Origin: Acidovorax sp. GBBC 1281
Lineage (GTDB): Bacteria; Pseudomonadota; Gammaproteobacteria; Burkholderiales; Burkholderiaceae_C
DNA: 64,000 bases
Reading direction: 5' to 3'
NCBI RefSeq assembly: GCF_028473645.1
Contig: NZ_CP097269.1
Location: 4,606,001-4,670,000 of the forward strand
The notes below the pieces were generated by a model that worked only from the letters and a program-made list of their open reading frames with translations, did no database searches and was not told the origin of the DNA. The position numbers were made by a program, and so were the translations under genes. Positions 26,275 to 34,515 of the stretch are shown here, one piece after another (within the stretch, counting starts at the first letter, position 1; each line of letters begins with the position of its first letter).

Positions 26275-27954
26275 ATGGAACGGATCTGGCTGAAAAACTA
26301 CCCTCCGGGGGTGCCGCACAGCGTGGAGCCCGAGCAGTACCGCTCGCTGCCGCACCTGTTCGAGGAGTCGTTCCGCAAGCATGCCGACCGCCCCTTTTCG
26401 GTCTGCATGGACCGGTGGATGACCTACGGCGAGCTCGACCGCCTGTCGGCCCAGCTCGGCGCCTGGCTGCAGGGCCAGGGACTGGAGCCCGGGGCGCGCG
26501 TGGCCATCATGCTGCCCAACGTGCCGCAGTTCGGCGTGACCATGGCGGGCGTGCTGCGCGCCGGCTACACCTGCGTGAACGTGAACCCGCTGTACACCGC
26601 GCGGGAGCTGGAGCACCAGCTCAAGGATTCCGGCGCCACCGCCATCGTGATCCTGGAGAACTTCGCCCACACCCTGGCCGAGGTGATCGACCGCACCGCC
26701 GTGCGGCACGTGTGCGTTGCCAGCATGGGCGACCTGCTGGGCGCGGCCTTCGGGCGCTGGATCACGTTCGCCGTGCGCCACCTGGCCAAGATGGTGCCGG
26801 CCTACGAGATTCCACTCACCAACGGCCGCCAGGTGGTGCCGTTCAACAAGGCATTGGCCCTGGGCGAGCGGCGCACGCTGGCGCCCAGCCACGCCACGCT
26901 GGATTCGACCGCCTTCCTCCAGTACACCGGGGGCACCACGGGGCTGTCGAAGGGCGCGGTGCTCACGCACCGCAACATCGTGGCCGCCACGCTGCAGGCC
27001 GAGGCATGGTTCACACCCGCGCTGTCCAAGGTGGGAGACGTGCGCCATGCCAACAGCATCGCGGCGCTGCCGCTGTACCACATCTTCGCGCTCACGCTGT
27101 GCCTGCTGGCGATCCGCCAGGGCTCGCACCTCACGCTGATCCCCAACCCGCGCGACATTCCCAAATTCGTCGCGGTGCTGAAGAAGCGGCCCTTCCACAT
27201 GCTGCCGGCGGTCAACACGCTGTTCAACGCGCTGCTGCACAACCCGCAGTTCGCTGCGCTCGATTTTTCGCACCTGTGCGTGTCCCAGGCCGGCGGCATG
27301 GCCGCGTCGGAGGGCACGGCGCGACAGTGGCAGAAAGTGACGGGCAGCACCATGATCGAAGGCTGGGGCATGAGCGAGACCTGCGCCATCGGCACCAACA
27401 ACCCGGTGAACAACACGCAGTTCACCGGCACCATCGGCCTGCCCCTGCCGGGCATCGACATCGCCATCAAGGACGATGCCGGCGAGAGCCTGGCCATCGG
27501 CCAGTCCGGCGAGATCTGCATCCGCGGCCCCAACGTGATGACCGGCTACTACCAGCAGCCCGAGGAGAACGCCAAGGCCTTCACGGCGGACGGCTTCATG
27601 CGCACGGGCGACGTCGGCATCATGGACGAGGCTGGATACACCCGCATCATCGACCGCAAGAAGGACATGATCCTGGTGAGCGGCTTCAACGTGTTCCCCA
27701 ACGAACTGGAGCAAGTGATCTCAATGTGCCCCGGCGTGCTGGAATGCGCGGCCATCGGCGTGCCGGACGAGAAACAGGGTGAGGCGATCAAGGTGTTCGT
27801 GGTGAAAAGCGACCCGGCGCTGTCGGAGGAAGACGTGGAGCGCTACTGCCACGAGCACCTCACCGGCTACAAGCGGCCCCGGCACATCGAGTTTCGGGAT
27901 GCGCTGCCCAAGACGAACGTGGGCAAGATCTTGCGCCGGGAACTGCGCAGCTGA
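26275..27954 (+). CDS. fadD: Long-chain fatty acid-CoA ligase
   Basis: Activates free fatty acids to acyl-CoA via an acyl-adenylate. It has 559 residues, close to the 561 of E. coli FadD. The ATP/AMP signature is FLQYTGGTTGLSKGAVLTHRN; GWGMSETCAIGTNNP, the GFMRTGDVGIMDE loop and the C-terminal KTNVGKILRRELR with catalytic Lys follow in order. Start ATG 26275 has AAAGGGA upstream; longer in-frame extension is not conserved. It is a peripheral inner-membrane enzyme of beta-oxidation, divergent from the alpha/beta hydrolase. Confidence 0.93.
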   Translation: MERIWLKNYPPGVPHSVEPEQYRSLPHLFEESFRKHADRPFSVCMDRWMTYGELDRLSAQLGAWLQGQGLEPGARVAIMLPNVPQFGVTMAGVLRAGYTCVNVNPLYTARELEHQLKDSGATAIVILENFAHTLAEVIDRTAVRHVCVASMGDLLGAAFGRWITFAVRHLAKMVPAYEIPLTNGRQVVPFNKALALGERRTLAPSHATLDSTAFLQYTGGTTGLSKGAVLTHRNIVAATLQAEAWFTPALSKVGDVRHANSIAALPLYHIFALTLCLLAIRQGSHLTLIPNPRDIPKFVAVLKKRPFHMLPAVNTLFNALLHNPQFAALDFSHLCVSQAGGMAASEGTARQWQKVTGSTMIEGWGMSETCAIGTNNPVNNTQFTGTIGLPLPGIDIAIKDDAGESLAIGQSGEICIRGPNVMTGYYQQPEENAKAFTADGFMRTGDVGIMDEAGYTRIIDRKKDMILVSGFNVFPNELEQVISMCPGVLECAAIGVPDEKQGEAIKVFVVKSDPALSEEDVERYCHEHLTGYKRPRHIEFRDALPKTNVGKILRRELRS

Positions 27955-28227
27955 CTGAGTCCGGCCGGCGCACGCGGGCCGTGGCAGCCCGCGGCGGATG
28001 AAGCGCCGCCCGGCCGGAGTGGCACGCGGAAGTAACAGCTGCATCCGCTGATTTCAGCCCGCCCGGGTCCTGCTACCGGTCTCTCCCAGGCCGACAAAGA
28101 CCCGTTTGCCCTCCTTCAGCCGGCCCGCGCCCCTGTGCGCGCACCCCGTTTCTTTTCCGGCCGCAGCCGCCCGCCGGCCCCCTTCCCAAGCACCACCGCC
28201 CCCTGGGCTCAGGGATAATCCCCACGC
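27955..28227. other. Non-coding region between fadD and the ribose operon
   Basis: No convincing gene. It holds the fadD 3' flank, a Pro/Ala-rich spurious open frame, and near its end gataat at 28213-28218 as a possible -10 element for rbsB just upstream of the double operator. The rest of the gap (28252-28374) is the rbsB leader. Confidence 0.6.
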
Positions 28228-28251
28228 GCAAACGTTTGCGCAAACGTTTGC
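28228..28251 (+). promoter_or_regulatory. Tandem LacI-family operator of the rbs operon
   Basis: Two abutting perfect 12-bp palindromes GCAAACGTTTGC (28228-28239 and 28240-28251), the core typical of LacI/PurR/RbsR operators. They lie about 10 bp after a gataat -10-like element and 124 bp before the rbsB ATG. They are therefore placed to block transcription initiation or early elongation. The LacI-type gene in the operon (32078) is the likely ligand-responsive repressor. Confidence 0.8.
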
Positions 28252-28374
28252 TTTCGCTACCATGGCGGTCCGCGGCGGTTTTTCCGGATGGAGATCGGGG
28301 CTCTTTCGACAGCCCCAATCGGGTCCGCAACCGGCGCATTCCGCACCCCGACAACGCCTTTTCCAGGAGACACC

Positions 28375-29328
28375 ATGCCCTTCACCCGCCGCTCCGTTCA
28401 AACCGCCGCCGCCCTCGCCGTGCTGGGGGGCCTGCTGGCCTCGCCCGCGTTCGCGCAGGACAAGCCCAAGATCGCGCTGGTGATGAAATCGCTGGCCAAC
28501 GAGTTCTTCCGCACCATGGAAGACGGCGCCAAGGCGCACCAGAAGGCGCATGCCAGCGAATACACGCTGGTGGCCAACGGCATCAAGAACGAGACGGATA
28601 CCGCCGCGCAGATCAAGATGATCGAGCAGGCCGTGGCGCAGAAGGTCAACGCCATCGTGCTGGCGCCGGCCGATTCCAAGGCGCTGGTCCCGGCCGTCAA
28701 GGCGGCGGTGGACAAGGGCATCCTGGTGGTGAACATCGACAACCGCCTGGACACCGACGCGCTCAAGGAAAAGAACCTGACCGTGCCCTTCGTCGGCCCC
28801 GACAACCGCGCGGGTGCCAAGCTGGTGGGCGACTACCTGGCCAAATCGATCAAGGCGGGCGACAAGGTCGGCATCATCGAAGGCGTGTCGACCACGTTCA
28901 ACGCGCAGCAGCGCACGCTGGGCTTCCAGGACGCAATGAAGGCCGCCAACATCAAGGTGGTGGGCGTGCAGTCCGGCCAGTGGGAGATCGAGAAGGGCAA
29001 CACGGTCGCCGCCGGCATGCTGCGCGAGCACCCCGACCTGGTGGCGCTGCTGGCCGGCAACGACAGCATGGCGCTGGGCGCGGTGGCCGCGGTGAAGGCC
29101 GCCGGCAAAGTCGGCAAGGTGCAGGTGGTGGGCTACGACAACATCAACGCGATCAAGCCCATGCTGGCCGATGGCCGCGTGCTCGCCACGGCCGACCAGT
29201 ACGCCGCCAAGCAGGCCGTGTTCGGCATCGAGCTGGTGCAGAAGGCCCTGGCCGCCAAGACGCCCCAGGCCCAGTTGCCGGCCGAGGTCAAGACCGAGGT
29301 GGTGCTGGTCACCAAGGACAGCAAGTAA
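28375..29328 (+). CDS. rbsB: Ribose ABC transporter, periplasmic binding protein
   Basis: A 317-residue sugar-binding protein of the RbsB family. A signal peptide of about 27 residues is cleaved at AFA-Q, followed by DKPKIALVMKSLANEFFRTM, the family N-terminus. FVGPDNRAGAKLVGDYLAK and LLAGNDSMALGAVAAVKAAG are the hinge and ligand-contact regions. It heads rbsBACRKD, preceded by the double LacI-type operator. Ribose specificity rests on the linked ribokinase and pyranase genes rather than on this sequence alone. Confidence 0.93.
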   Translation: MPFTRRSVQTAAALAVLGGLLASPAFAQDKPKIALVMKSLANEFFRTMEDGAKAHQKAHASEYTLVANGIKNETDTAAQIKMIEQAVAQKVNAIVLAPADSKALVPAVKAAVDKGILVVNIDNRLDTDALKEKNLTVPFVGPDNRAGAKLVGDYLAKSIKAGDKVGIIEGVSTTFNAQQRTLGFQDAMKAANIKVVGVQSGQWEIEKGNTVAAGMLREHPDLVALLAGNDSMALGAVAAVKAAGKVGKVQVVGYDNINAIKPMLADGRVLATADQYAAKQAVFGIELVQKALAAKTPQAQLPAEVKTEVVLVTKDSK

Positions 29329-29388
29329 GCGCGCCCGCAGCGCCTGCCGACCTCCTCGCCTGCCGCCTTTGACCTGAGGACCGACCCC

Positions 29389-31041
29389 GTGCCCCCTTTG
29401 CCGCCCGCCGCCGCGCCCGCGTCCGCCCCCCTGCTGGAGATGATCGGCGTGGGCAAGGACTACCACGCCACCACGGTGCTCCACACGGTGACGCTGTCGC
29501 TGCATGCGGGCGAGGTGCTGGCCCTCACCGGGGAGAACGGCGCGGGCAAGAGCACGCTGTCCAAGATCCTGTGCGGGCTGGAGCCGGCCTCGCGCGGCAG
29601 CATGCGGCTCGCGGGCCACCCCTATGCGCCCGCCTCGCGCCGCGACGCCGAGGGCCAGGGCGTGCGCATGGTCATGCAGGAGCTGGGCCTGATTCCCACG
29701 CTCACCGTGGCCGAGAACCTGCTGATGGGCCGCCTGCCGCACCGCGCGGGCTGGCTGCGCCGCGGCGCGCTGCATGCGGCCGCCCGCACGCAACTGGCCA
29801 AGATCGGCCTGACCGACATCGACCCGGCCACGCCGGTCGCGCGCCTGGGGCTGGGGCAGCAGCAGATGGTGGAGATCGCCCGCAACCTGCACGATGACAC
29901 GCGCGTGCTGGTGCTGGACGAGCCCACCGCCATGCTCACGCCGCGGGAGACCAACTATTTGTTCGAACAGATCGCGCGGCTCACGGCGCGCGGGGTGGCG
30001 ATCGTCTACGTGTCGCACCGGCTGGAGGAACTGCGCCGCATCGCCGACCGCGTGGCCGTGCTGCGCGACGGCGCGCTGGTGGACGCCCGCCCCATGGCCG
30101 GCCTGAGCGAGGCCGATCTGGTGCAGCGCATGGTGGGCCGCGCGGTGAGCGACCAGGAACACCGCCCACGCCGCCAGGCCGGCCCGGTGGTGCTGCGCAC
30201 CGAGGGCCTGGGCCGGGGCACGGCGGTGCAGGACGTGAACCTGGAGCTGCGCGCGGGCGAGGTCTTCGGCATCGCGGGCCTGGTGGGCTCGGGCCGCACC
30301 GAGCTGCTGCGCCTGCTGTTCGGCGCCGACCGGGCGGACCGGGGCACGGTGGTGCTGTCCGAAGGACATGATCCAAATCGGCCTCCAGCACAATCGGTAC
30401 TAGGGCATACCGCTACAAATTCAATAGCAAACGATTCACACGAGCCGCGCGAACGCCGCATTCCGCGCGGCTTCGCCTCGCCGATGCAGGCCATCGCGGC
30501 GGGCATCGGGCTGGTGGCGGAGGACCGCAAGTCGCAGGGCCTGCTGCTCACGCAGCCGATCCGCGTGAACGCCACGCTCTCCGACCTGTCGGCCGTCTCG
30601 CGCCTGGGCTGGCTGCGCCGGGCGCACGAAAGCAGCGTGGTGCAGGGTTTCATCCGCACGCTGGGCGTGCGTTGCCGCGGGCCCGAGCAGCCCGTGGGCC
30701 AGCTGTCGGGGGGCAACCAGCAGAAGGTGGTGTTCGCCCGCTGGCTGCACCGCGACGGCCGCGTGCTGCTGCTGGACGAGCCCACGCGCGGCGTGGACGT
30801 GGGCGCGCGCGCCGACCTGTATGCCGAACTCGACCGCATGGCGGATGCCGGGCGCGCGCTGTGCATGGTGTCGTCCGACCTGCGCGAACTGATGGCCATG
30901 GCCGACCGCATCGGCGTGATGAGCGCCGGGCGCCTGGTGGCCGTGTTCGAACGCGGCCAGTGGACCGAACAGTCCCTGCTCGCGGCCGCTTTTTCCGAAC
31001 CCGGTGGCCGCACGGCCGCCCCCAAACCCCTTTCCGCATGA
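29389..31041 (+). CDS. rbsA: Ribose ABC transporter, double ATPase
   Basis: A 550-residue fused ATPase with two ABC domains. The first has Walker A GENGAGKST, signature LGLGQQQMVEIARNL and Walker B VLVLDEPTA. The second has a degenerate P-loop GLVGSGRTELL and LSGGNQQKVVFARWL, as usual for sugar transporters (CUT2). It starts at GTG, 60 bp after rbsB. About 30 extra residues (325-354, including DPNRPPAQSVLGHTATNSIA) come from an in-frame copy of the dispersed repeat at 30367-30430, in the loop before GLVAEDRKSQGLL. Its ATGA overlap couples it to rbsC. Confidence 0.93.
   Translation: MPPLPPAAAPASAPLLEMIGVGKDYHATTVLHTVTLSLHAGEVLALTGENGAGKSTLSKILCGLEPASRGSMRLAGHPYAPASRRDAEGQGVRMVMQELGLIPTLTVAENLLMGRLPHRAGWLRRGALHAAARTQLAKIGLTDIDPATPVARLGLGQQQMVEIARNLHDDTRVLVLDEPTAMLTPRETNYLFEQIARLTARGVAIVYVSHRLEELRRIADRVAVLRDGALVDARPMAGLSEADLVQRMVGRAVSDQEHRPRRQAGPVVLRTEGLGRGTAVQDVNLELRAGEVFGIAGLVGSGRTELLRLLFGADRADRGTVVLSEGHDPNRPPAQSVLGHTATNSIANDSHEPRERRIPRGFASPMQAIAAGIGLVAEDRKSQGLLLTQPIRVNATLSDLSAVSRLGWLRRAHESSVVQGFIRTLGVRCRGPEQPVGQLSGGNQQKVVFARWLHRDGRVLLLDEPTRGVDVGARADLYAELDRMADAGRALCMVSSDLRELMAMADRIGVMSAGRLVAVFERGQWTEQSLLAAAFSEPGGRTAAPKPLSA
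30367..30430. repeat. Dispersed repeat, copy 5 (inside rbsA)
   Basis: An AT-rich element (tgatccaaatcggcctccag at one end, cgctacaaattcaatagc at the other) that is visibly unlike its GC-rich surroundings. It keeps the rbsA frame open and adds about 30 residues at a surface loop of the second ATPase half. Confidence 0.6.
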
Positions 31042-32042
31042 ACACCCCCGCACCGGCGCCCCAGGCCGCCGCCCCTTCTTCTTCCGCCGCCACATCCGCC
31101 TCCGTCTGGCGCACGCAACTGGGCACCTTCCTGGGGCTGGCGGCCGTGCTGGTCGGCATGGTCGTGCTGTTTTCGTGGATGTCCGAGTACTTTTGGAGCC
31201 GCGAGACCTTCGTCACCATCGCCAACGAGATCCCGGCGCTGGCCGTGATGGCCGTGGGCATGACGTTCGTGCTGATCATCGCGGGCATCGACCTGTCGGT
31301 GGGCTCGGTGATGGCGCTGTCGGCGGCCACGTCGGCCGCCGCCATCCTGCAATGGAAATGGAGCGTGCCGGCCGCGGCCGCGCTGGCGCTGGCCACCGGC
31401 CTGATCTGCGGCACGGTGACCGGTGCGGTGTCGGTGGCCTGGCGCCTGCCCTCGTTCATCGTCTCGCTGGGCATGCTGGAGGCGGTGCGCGGCGGCGCCT
31501 ACGTGGTGACCGATTCGCGCACGCAATACGTGGGCGATGCCATCTCGTGGCTGTCGGCGCCCGTGGCGGGCGGTGTCTCGGTGGCGTTCGTGCTGGCCCT
31601 CGTGCTGGTGGTGGTGGCGCAGCTGGTGCTGTCGCGCACAGTGTTCGGCCGGTGCCTGGTGGGCATCGGCACCAACGAAGAGGCCATGCGCCTGGCGGGC
31701 GTGGACCCGCGCCCCATCCGCATCGCGGTGTTCGCGCTCACCGGCCTGCTGGCCGGGCTGGCGGGGCTGATGCAGTCCGCGCGCCTGGAAGCGGCCGACC
31801 CCAATGCCGGCACCGGCATGGAGCTGCAGGTGATCGCCGCCGTGGTGATCGGCGGCACCAGCCTGATGGGCGGGCGCGGCTCGGTCATCACCACCGCATT
31901 CGGCGTGCTCATCATCGCGGTGCTGGAGGCGGGCCTGGCGCAGATCGGCGCGAGCGAGCCGAGCAAGCGCATCATCACCGGCTGCGTGATCGTGGCCGCC
32001 GTGATCGTCGATACCGTGCGCCAGCGCCGGGCAGCCGTTTAA
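31038..32042 (+). CDS. rbsC: Ribose ABC transporter permease
   Basis: A 334-residue inner-membrane permease of the BPD_transp_2 family. About eight to ten hydrophobic spans start near residue 30; IPALAVMAVGMTFVLIIAGIDLSVGSVMAL is split over two conserved segments. VIGGTSLMGGRGSV is the cytoplasmic loop that contacts RbsA. The N-terminal 25 residues are Ala/Pro/Ser-rich. Start ATG overlaps the rbsA stop (ATGA). Confidence 0.94.
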   Translation: MNTPAPAPQAAAPSSSAATSASVWRTQLGTFLGLAAVLVGMVVLFSWMSEYFWSRETFVTIANEIPALAVMAVGMTFVLIIAGIDLSVGSVMALSAATSAAAILQWKWSVPAAAALALATGLICGTVTGAVSVAWRLPSFIVSLGMLEAVRGGAYVVTDSRTQYVGDAISWLSAPVAGGVSVAFVLALVLVVVAQLVLSRTVFGRCLVGIGTNEEAMRLAGVDPRPIRIAVFALTGLLAGLAGLMQSARLEAADPNAGTGMELQVIAAVVIGGTSLMGGRGSVITTAFGVLIIAVLEAGLAQIGASEPSKRIITGCVIVAAVIVDTVRQRRAAV

Positions 32043-32077
32043 TCCCCGGGCCGCCCCGCACCTGCACCCCTGATCCC

Positions 32078-33088
32078 ATGGCCACCATCAAGGACGTCGC
32101 CCGCCGTGCCGAAGTGTCGGTGACCACCGTGTCGCACGTGGTCAACGGCACGCGCCACGTGAGTGCCGAGGGCCGCGCGCGCGTGGAGGCCGCGATCCGC
32201 GAGCTGGGCTACGTGCCCAGCGCCATCGCGCGCAGCCTCAAGCGCAACCACACGCGCACCCTGGGCATGCTGATCCCCAACAGCTCCAACCCGTACTTCG
32301 CCGAGGTGGTGCACAGCGTGGAAGACCGCTGCTTCGGCGCGGGCTACAACCTCATCCTGTGCAACACCAACGACGAGGCGAAGCGCCAGGCCTCCTACCT
32401 GCAGGTGCTGGCCGAGCGGCGCATCGACGGGCTGATCGTGGTCTCGACCGGGCACGACGCCACGCTGGCGCGGCAGCTGGAAGGCCTGTCGATCCCCACC
32501 GTGCTCGTGGACCGCGAGATCGAGGTGCCCCAGCCGCCCTGCGACCTGGTGGAGACCGCGCACGCCCAGGGCGGGCGGCTGGCCACCCGCCACCTGCTGG
32601 ACCTGGGGCACCGCCGCATCGCCTGCATCGGCGGGCCGCAGGGGCTGGCGCCCAGCGAGCAGCGCATCGCGGGCTGGCGCGAGGCGCTGGCCGAGGCCGG
32701 CGCGTCCTCCGAGGGCATGCTGTCGCACGGCAACTTCACCAGCCAGGGCGGCTACGAGGCGATGCAGGCGCTGTTCCGCGCCCCTTCGGCCCCGAGCGCC
32801 GTCTTCGTGTGCAACGACCTCATGGCCATGGGCGCGTTGTGCGCCGCGAACGAGCGGCAGCTGCGCATTCCCGATGCCCTGTCGGTCGTCGGCTTCGACG
32901 ACATCGAACTGGCCGCCTTCACCAGCCCACCGCTCACCACCGTCGCCCAGCCCAAGCTGCGCATCGGCACGCTGGCGGTGGACATGCTGCTCGAACGCAT
33001 CGACGGCAAGCGGCAGGAGCCGCGCCAGATGCTGCTGCAACCCGAACTGCGCGTGCGGGCCTCCACGGCCCGGTACCTTTTTTCCTGA
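32078..33088 (+). CDS. rbsR: LacI family repressor, probable ribose regulator
   Basis: 336 residues. The N-terminal HTH plus hinge (MATIKDVARRAEVSVTTVSH, then NGTRHVSAEGRARVEAAIRELGYVPSAIARSLK) is a textbook LacI DNA-binding domain. The rest is a periplasmic-binding-like ligand domain with TLGMLIPNSSNPYFAEVV and VVGFDDIELAAFTSPPLTTV. The hinge Leu/Ala-rich helix matches proteins binding GCAAACGTTTGC-type palindromes, two of which stand before rbsB. Autoregulation of the whole operon with ribose as inducer is inferred. Confidence 0.92.
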   Translation: MATIKDVARRAEVSVTTVSHVVNGTRHVSAEGRARVEAAIRELGYVPSAIARSLKRNHTRTLGMLIPNSSNPYFAEVVHSVEDRCFGAGYNLILCNTNDEAKRQASYLQVLAERRIDGLIVVSTGHDATLARQLEGLSIPTVLVDREIEVPQPPCDLVETAHAQGGRLATRHLLDLGHRRIACIGGPQGLAPSEQRIAGWREALAEAGASSEGMLSHGNFTSQGGYEAMQALFRAPSAPSAVFVCNDLMAMGALCAANERQLRIPDALSVVGFDDIELAAFTSPPLTTVAQPKLRIGTLAVDMLLERIDGKRQEPRQMLLQPELRVRASTARYLFS

Positions 33089-33157
33089 CCCCAGCCCGGC
33101 TTCTTTCCCTTCCGTCCGCCCCTTCTTTCTGCTTCTCTTCGTCCCTTTTCTCCCGCG
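33078..33157 (+). promoter_or_regulatory. Pyrimidine-rich leader before rbsK (rut-like)
   Basis: About 80 bases from the end of rbsR to rbsK are almost all C and T with few G or A. No Shine-Dalgarno sequence precedes the rbsK ATG. Such C-rich, G-poor RNA is what Rho factor loads on, so it may reduce expression of rbsKD or depend on coupled translation. Confidence 0.4.
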
Positions 33158-33158
33158 C

Positions 33159-34109
33159 ATGAACGCCGCCCCTCCTTCCCGCCCCCGCATCGCCGTCGTC
33201 GGCAGCCTCAACATGGACCTGGTGCTGCGCGTGCCCCAGGCGCCCGGCGCCGGCGAAACCGTCATGGCGCATTCGCTGAACCACATTCCCGGCGGCAAGG
33301 GCGGCAACCAGGCCGTGGCGTGCGCCCGCCTGGGCGCGGACGTGCACCTGTTCGGGCGCGTAGGCGCCGACGGCAACGGCCAGGCGCTGCGGGCGGCGCT
33401 CGACGCCGACGGCATCGACCACTCGGGCGTGCAGACCGACGACAGCGCGCCAACCGGCGTGGCCGCCATCGTGGTGGACGAAGCGGCGCAAAACCGCATC
33501 GTCGTGGCCGCCGGGGCCAACCTGCGGTTCGTGCTGGACCCCGCCACGCTGGCGCCCGCGCTGCAGGGTGCGGCCTGCCTGGTCGCCCAGTTCGAAGTGC
33601 CGCTGCCCCAGGTGCTGGCCGCCGCCGCCCAGGCGCACGCGGCCAGCTGCCGCGTGGTGCTCAACCCCTCGCCCATGCAGCCCCTGCCCGATGCGCTGTG
33701 GCCGCTGGTGGACACGCTGGTCGTGAACGAGGTCGAGGCCGCCGCCCTGGTGGGCGGTGCCGTCCAGACCCCGGACGAGGCGGCGCATGCCGCCCGGCGG
33801 CTGCGCGCGCGCGGCCCGGCGCGCGTCGTCGTCACGCTCGGCGCCGCCGGCGCCGTGGCGGCCGATGCGTATGGCTGCCGCCACCACCCGGGCATGGCCG
33901 TGCAGGCCGTGGACACCACCGCCGCCGGAGACACCTTCCTGGGGGCACTCGCCGTCGCGCTGGGACGGGGCGAGGCGCTCGATCCGGCCGTGCAGGGCGG
34001 CATCCGTGCCGCGGCGCTGTGCGTGACCCGGCCCGGCGCCCAACCCTCCATTCCCACGCGCGACGCCGTCGCCGCCAGCCCCCGCCCACCCGACTGGAGA
34101 TTGCTATGA
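33159..34109 (+). CDS. rbsK: Ribokinase
   Basis: A PfkB-family sugar kinase that phosphorylates ribose at C5. It has 316 residues. The N-terminal signature VVGSLNMDLVLRVPQAPGAGE and the ribose-binding HIPGGKGGNQAVACARLG are present. The catalytic loop is DTTAAGDTFLGAL, with the base Asp in the GDTF element (first Gly of the common GAGD replaced by Ala). VTLGAAGAV is the nucleotide-side motif. The ATG at 33159 follows a pyrimidine-rich leader without a visible ribosome site. The stop overlaps the rbsD ATG (ATGA). Confidence 0.95.
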   Translation: MNAAPPSRPRIAVVGSLNMDLVLRVPQAPGAGETVMAHSLNHIPGGKGGNQAVACARLGADVHLFGRVGADGNGQALRAALDADGIDHSGVQTDDSAPTGVAAIVVDEAAQNRIVVAAGANLRFVLDPATLAPALQGAACLVAQFEVPLPQVLAAAAQAHAASCRVVLNPSPMQPLPDALWPLVDTLVVNEVEAAALVGGAVQTPDEAAHAARRLRARGPARVVVTLGAAGAVAADAYGCRHHPGMAVQAVDTTAAGDTFLGALAVALGRGEALDPAVQGGIRAAALCVTRPGAQPSIPTRDAVAASPRPPDWRLL

Positions 34110-34495
34110 AACGCCGCGCTTTGCTGCACGCCGAACTCTCGCACGCCATCGCCTGCATGGGCCACGGCGACATGCTGGTCATCGGGGACGTGGGCCTGCC
34201 CATCCCCCCCGGGCCACGCCGCATCGACCTGGCCGTCACGGCTGGCATCCCCGCCGTGGACGAGGTGCTGTGCGCCGTCCTCTCCGAACTGCAGGTGGAG
34301 CGCGCCATCGTCGCCACCGAAGCCGTGGAACGCGCCGAAGGCCAGTTGCCGGACTGGTGCCTGCTGCCCGTGGCGCCCGAGACCGTGCCGCACGAGGAAT
34401 TCAAACGGCTGTGCCAGCAGGCGCGGGTGATGGTGCGCACCGGCGAATGCACGCCCTATGCGAATGTCATACTCATCGCCGGCGTGACGTTCTAG
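34106..34495 (+). CDS. rbsD: D-ribose pyranase
   Basis: 129 residues; interconverts beta-pyranose and beta-furanose ribose so that ribokinase has its substrate. The catalytic His20 is in CMGHGDMLVIGD, with His8 and His13 also conserved. The C-terminal TGECTPYANVILIAGV carries the family Tyr-Ala-Asn. Here rbsD is last in the operon instead of first as in E. coli. It is translationally coupled to rbsK. Confidence 0.95.
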   Translation: MKRRALLHAELSHAIACMGHGDMLVIGDVGLPIPPGPRRIDLAVTAGIPAVDEVLCAVLSELQVERAIVATEAVERAEGQLPDWCLLPVAPETVPHEEFKRLCQQARVMVRTGECTPYANVILIAGVTF

Positions 34496-34515
34496 ACGGC
34501 CCGGGGCGGCGCGCC

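Noticed and set aside
28054..30393. Long minus-strand frame opposite rbsB and rbsA
   Set aside because: Shadow frame with repetitive His/Gly/Arg content; the plus strand encodes complete, recognisable transporter proteins.
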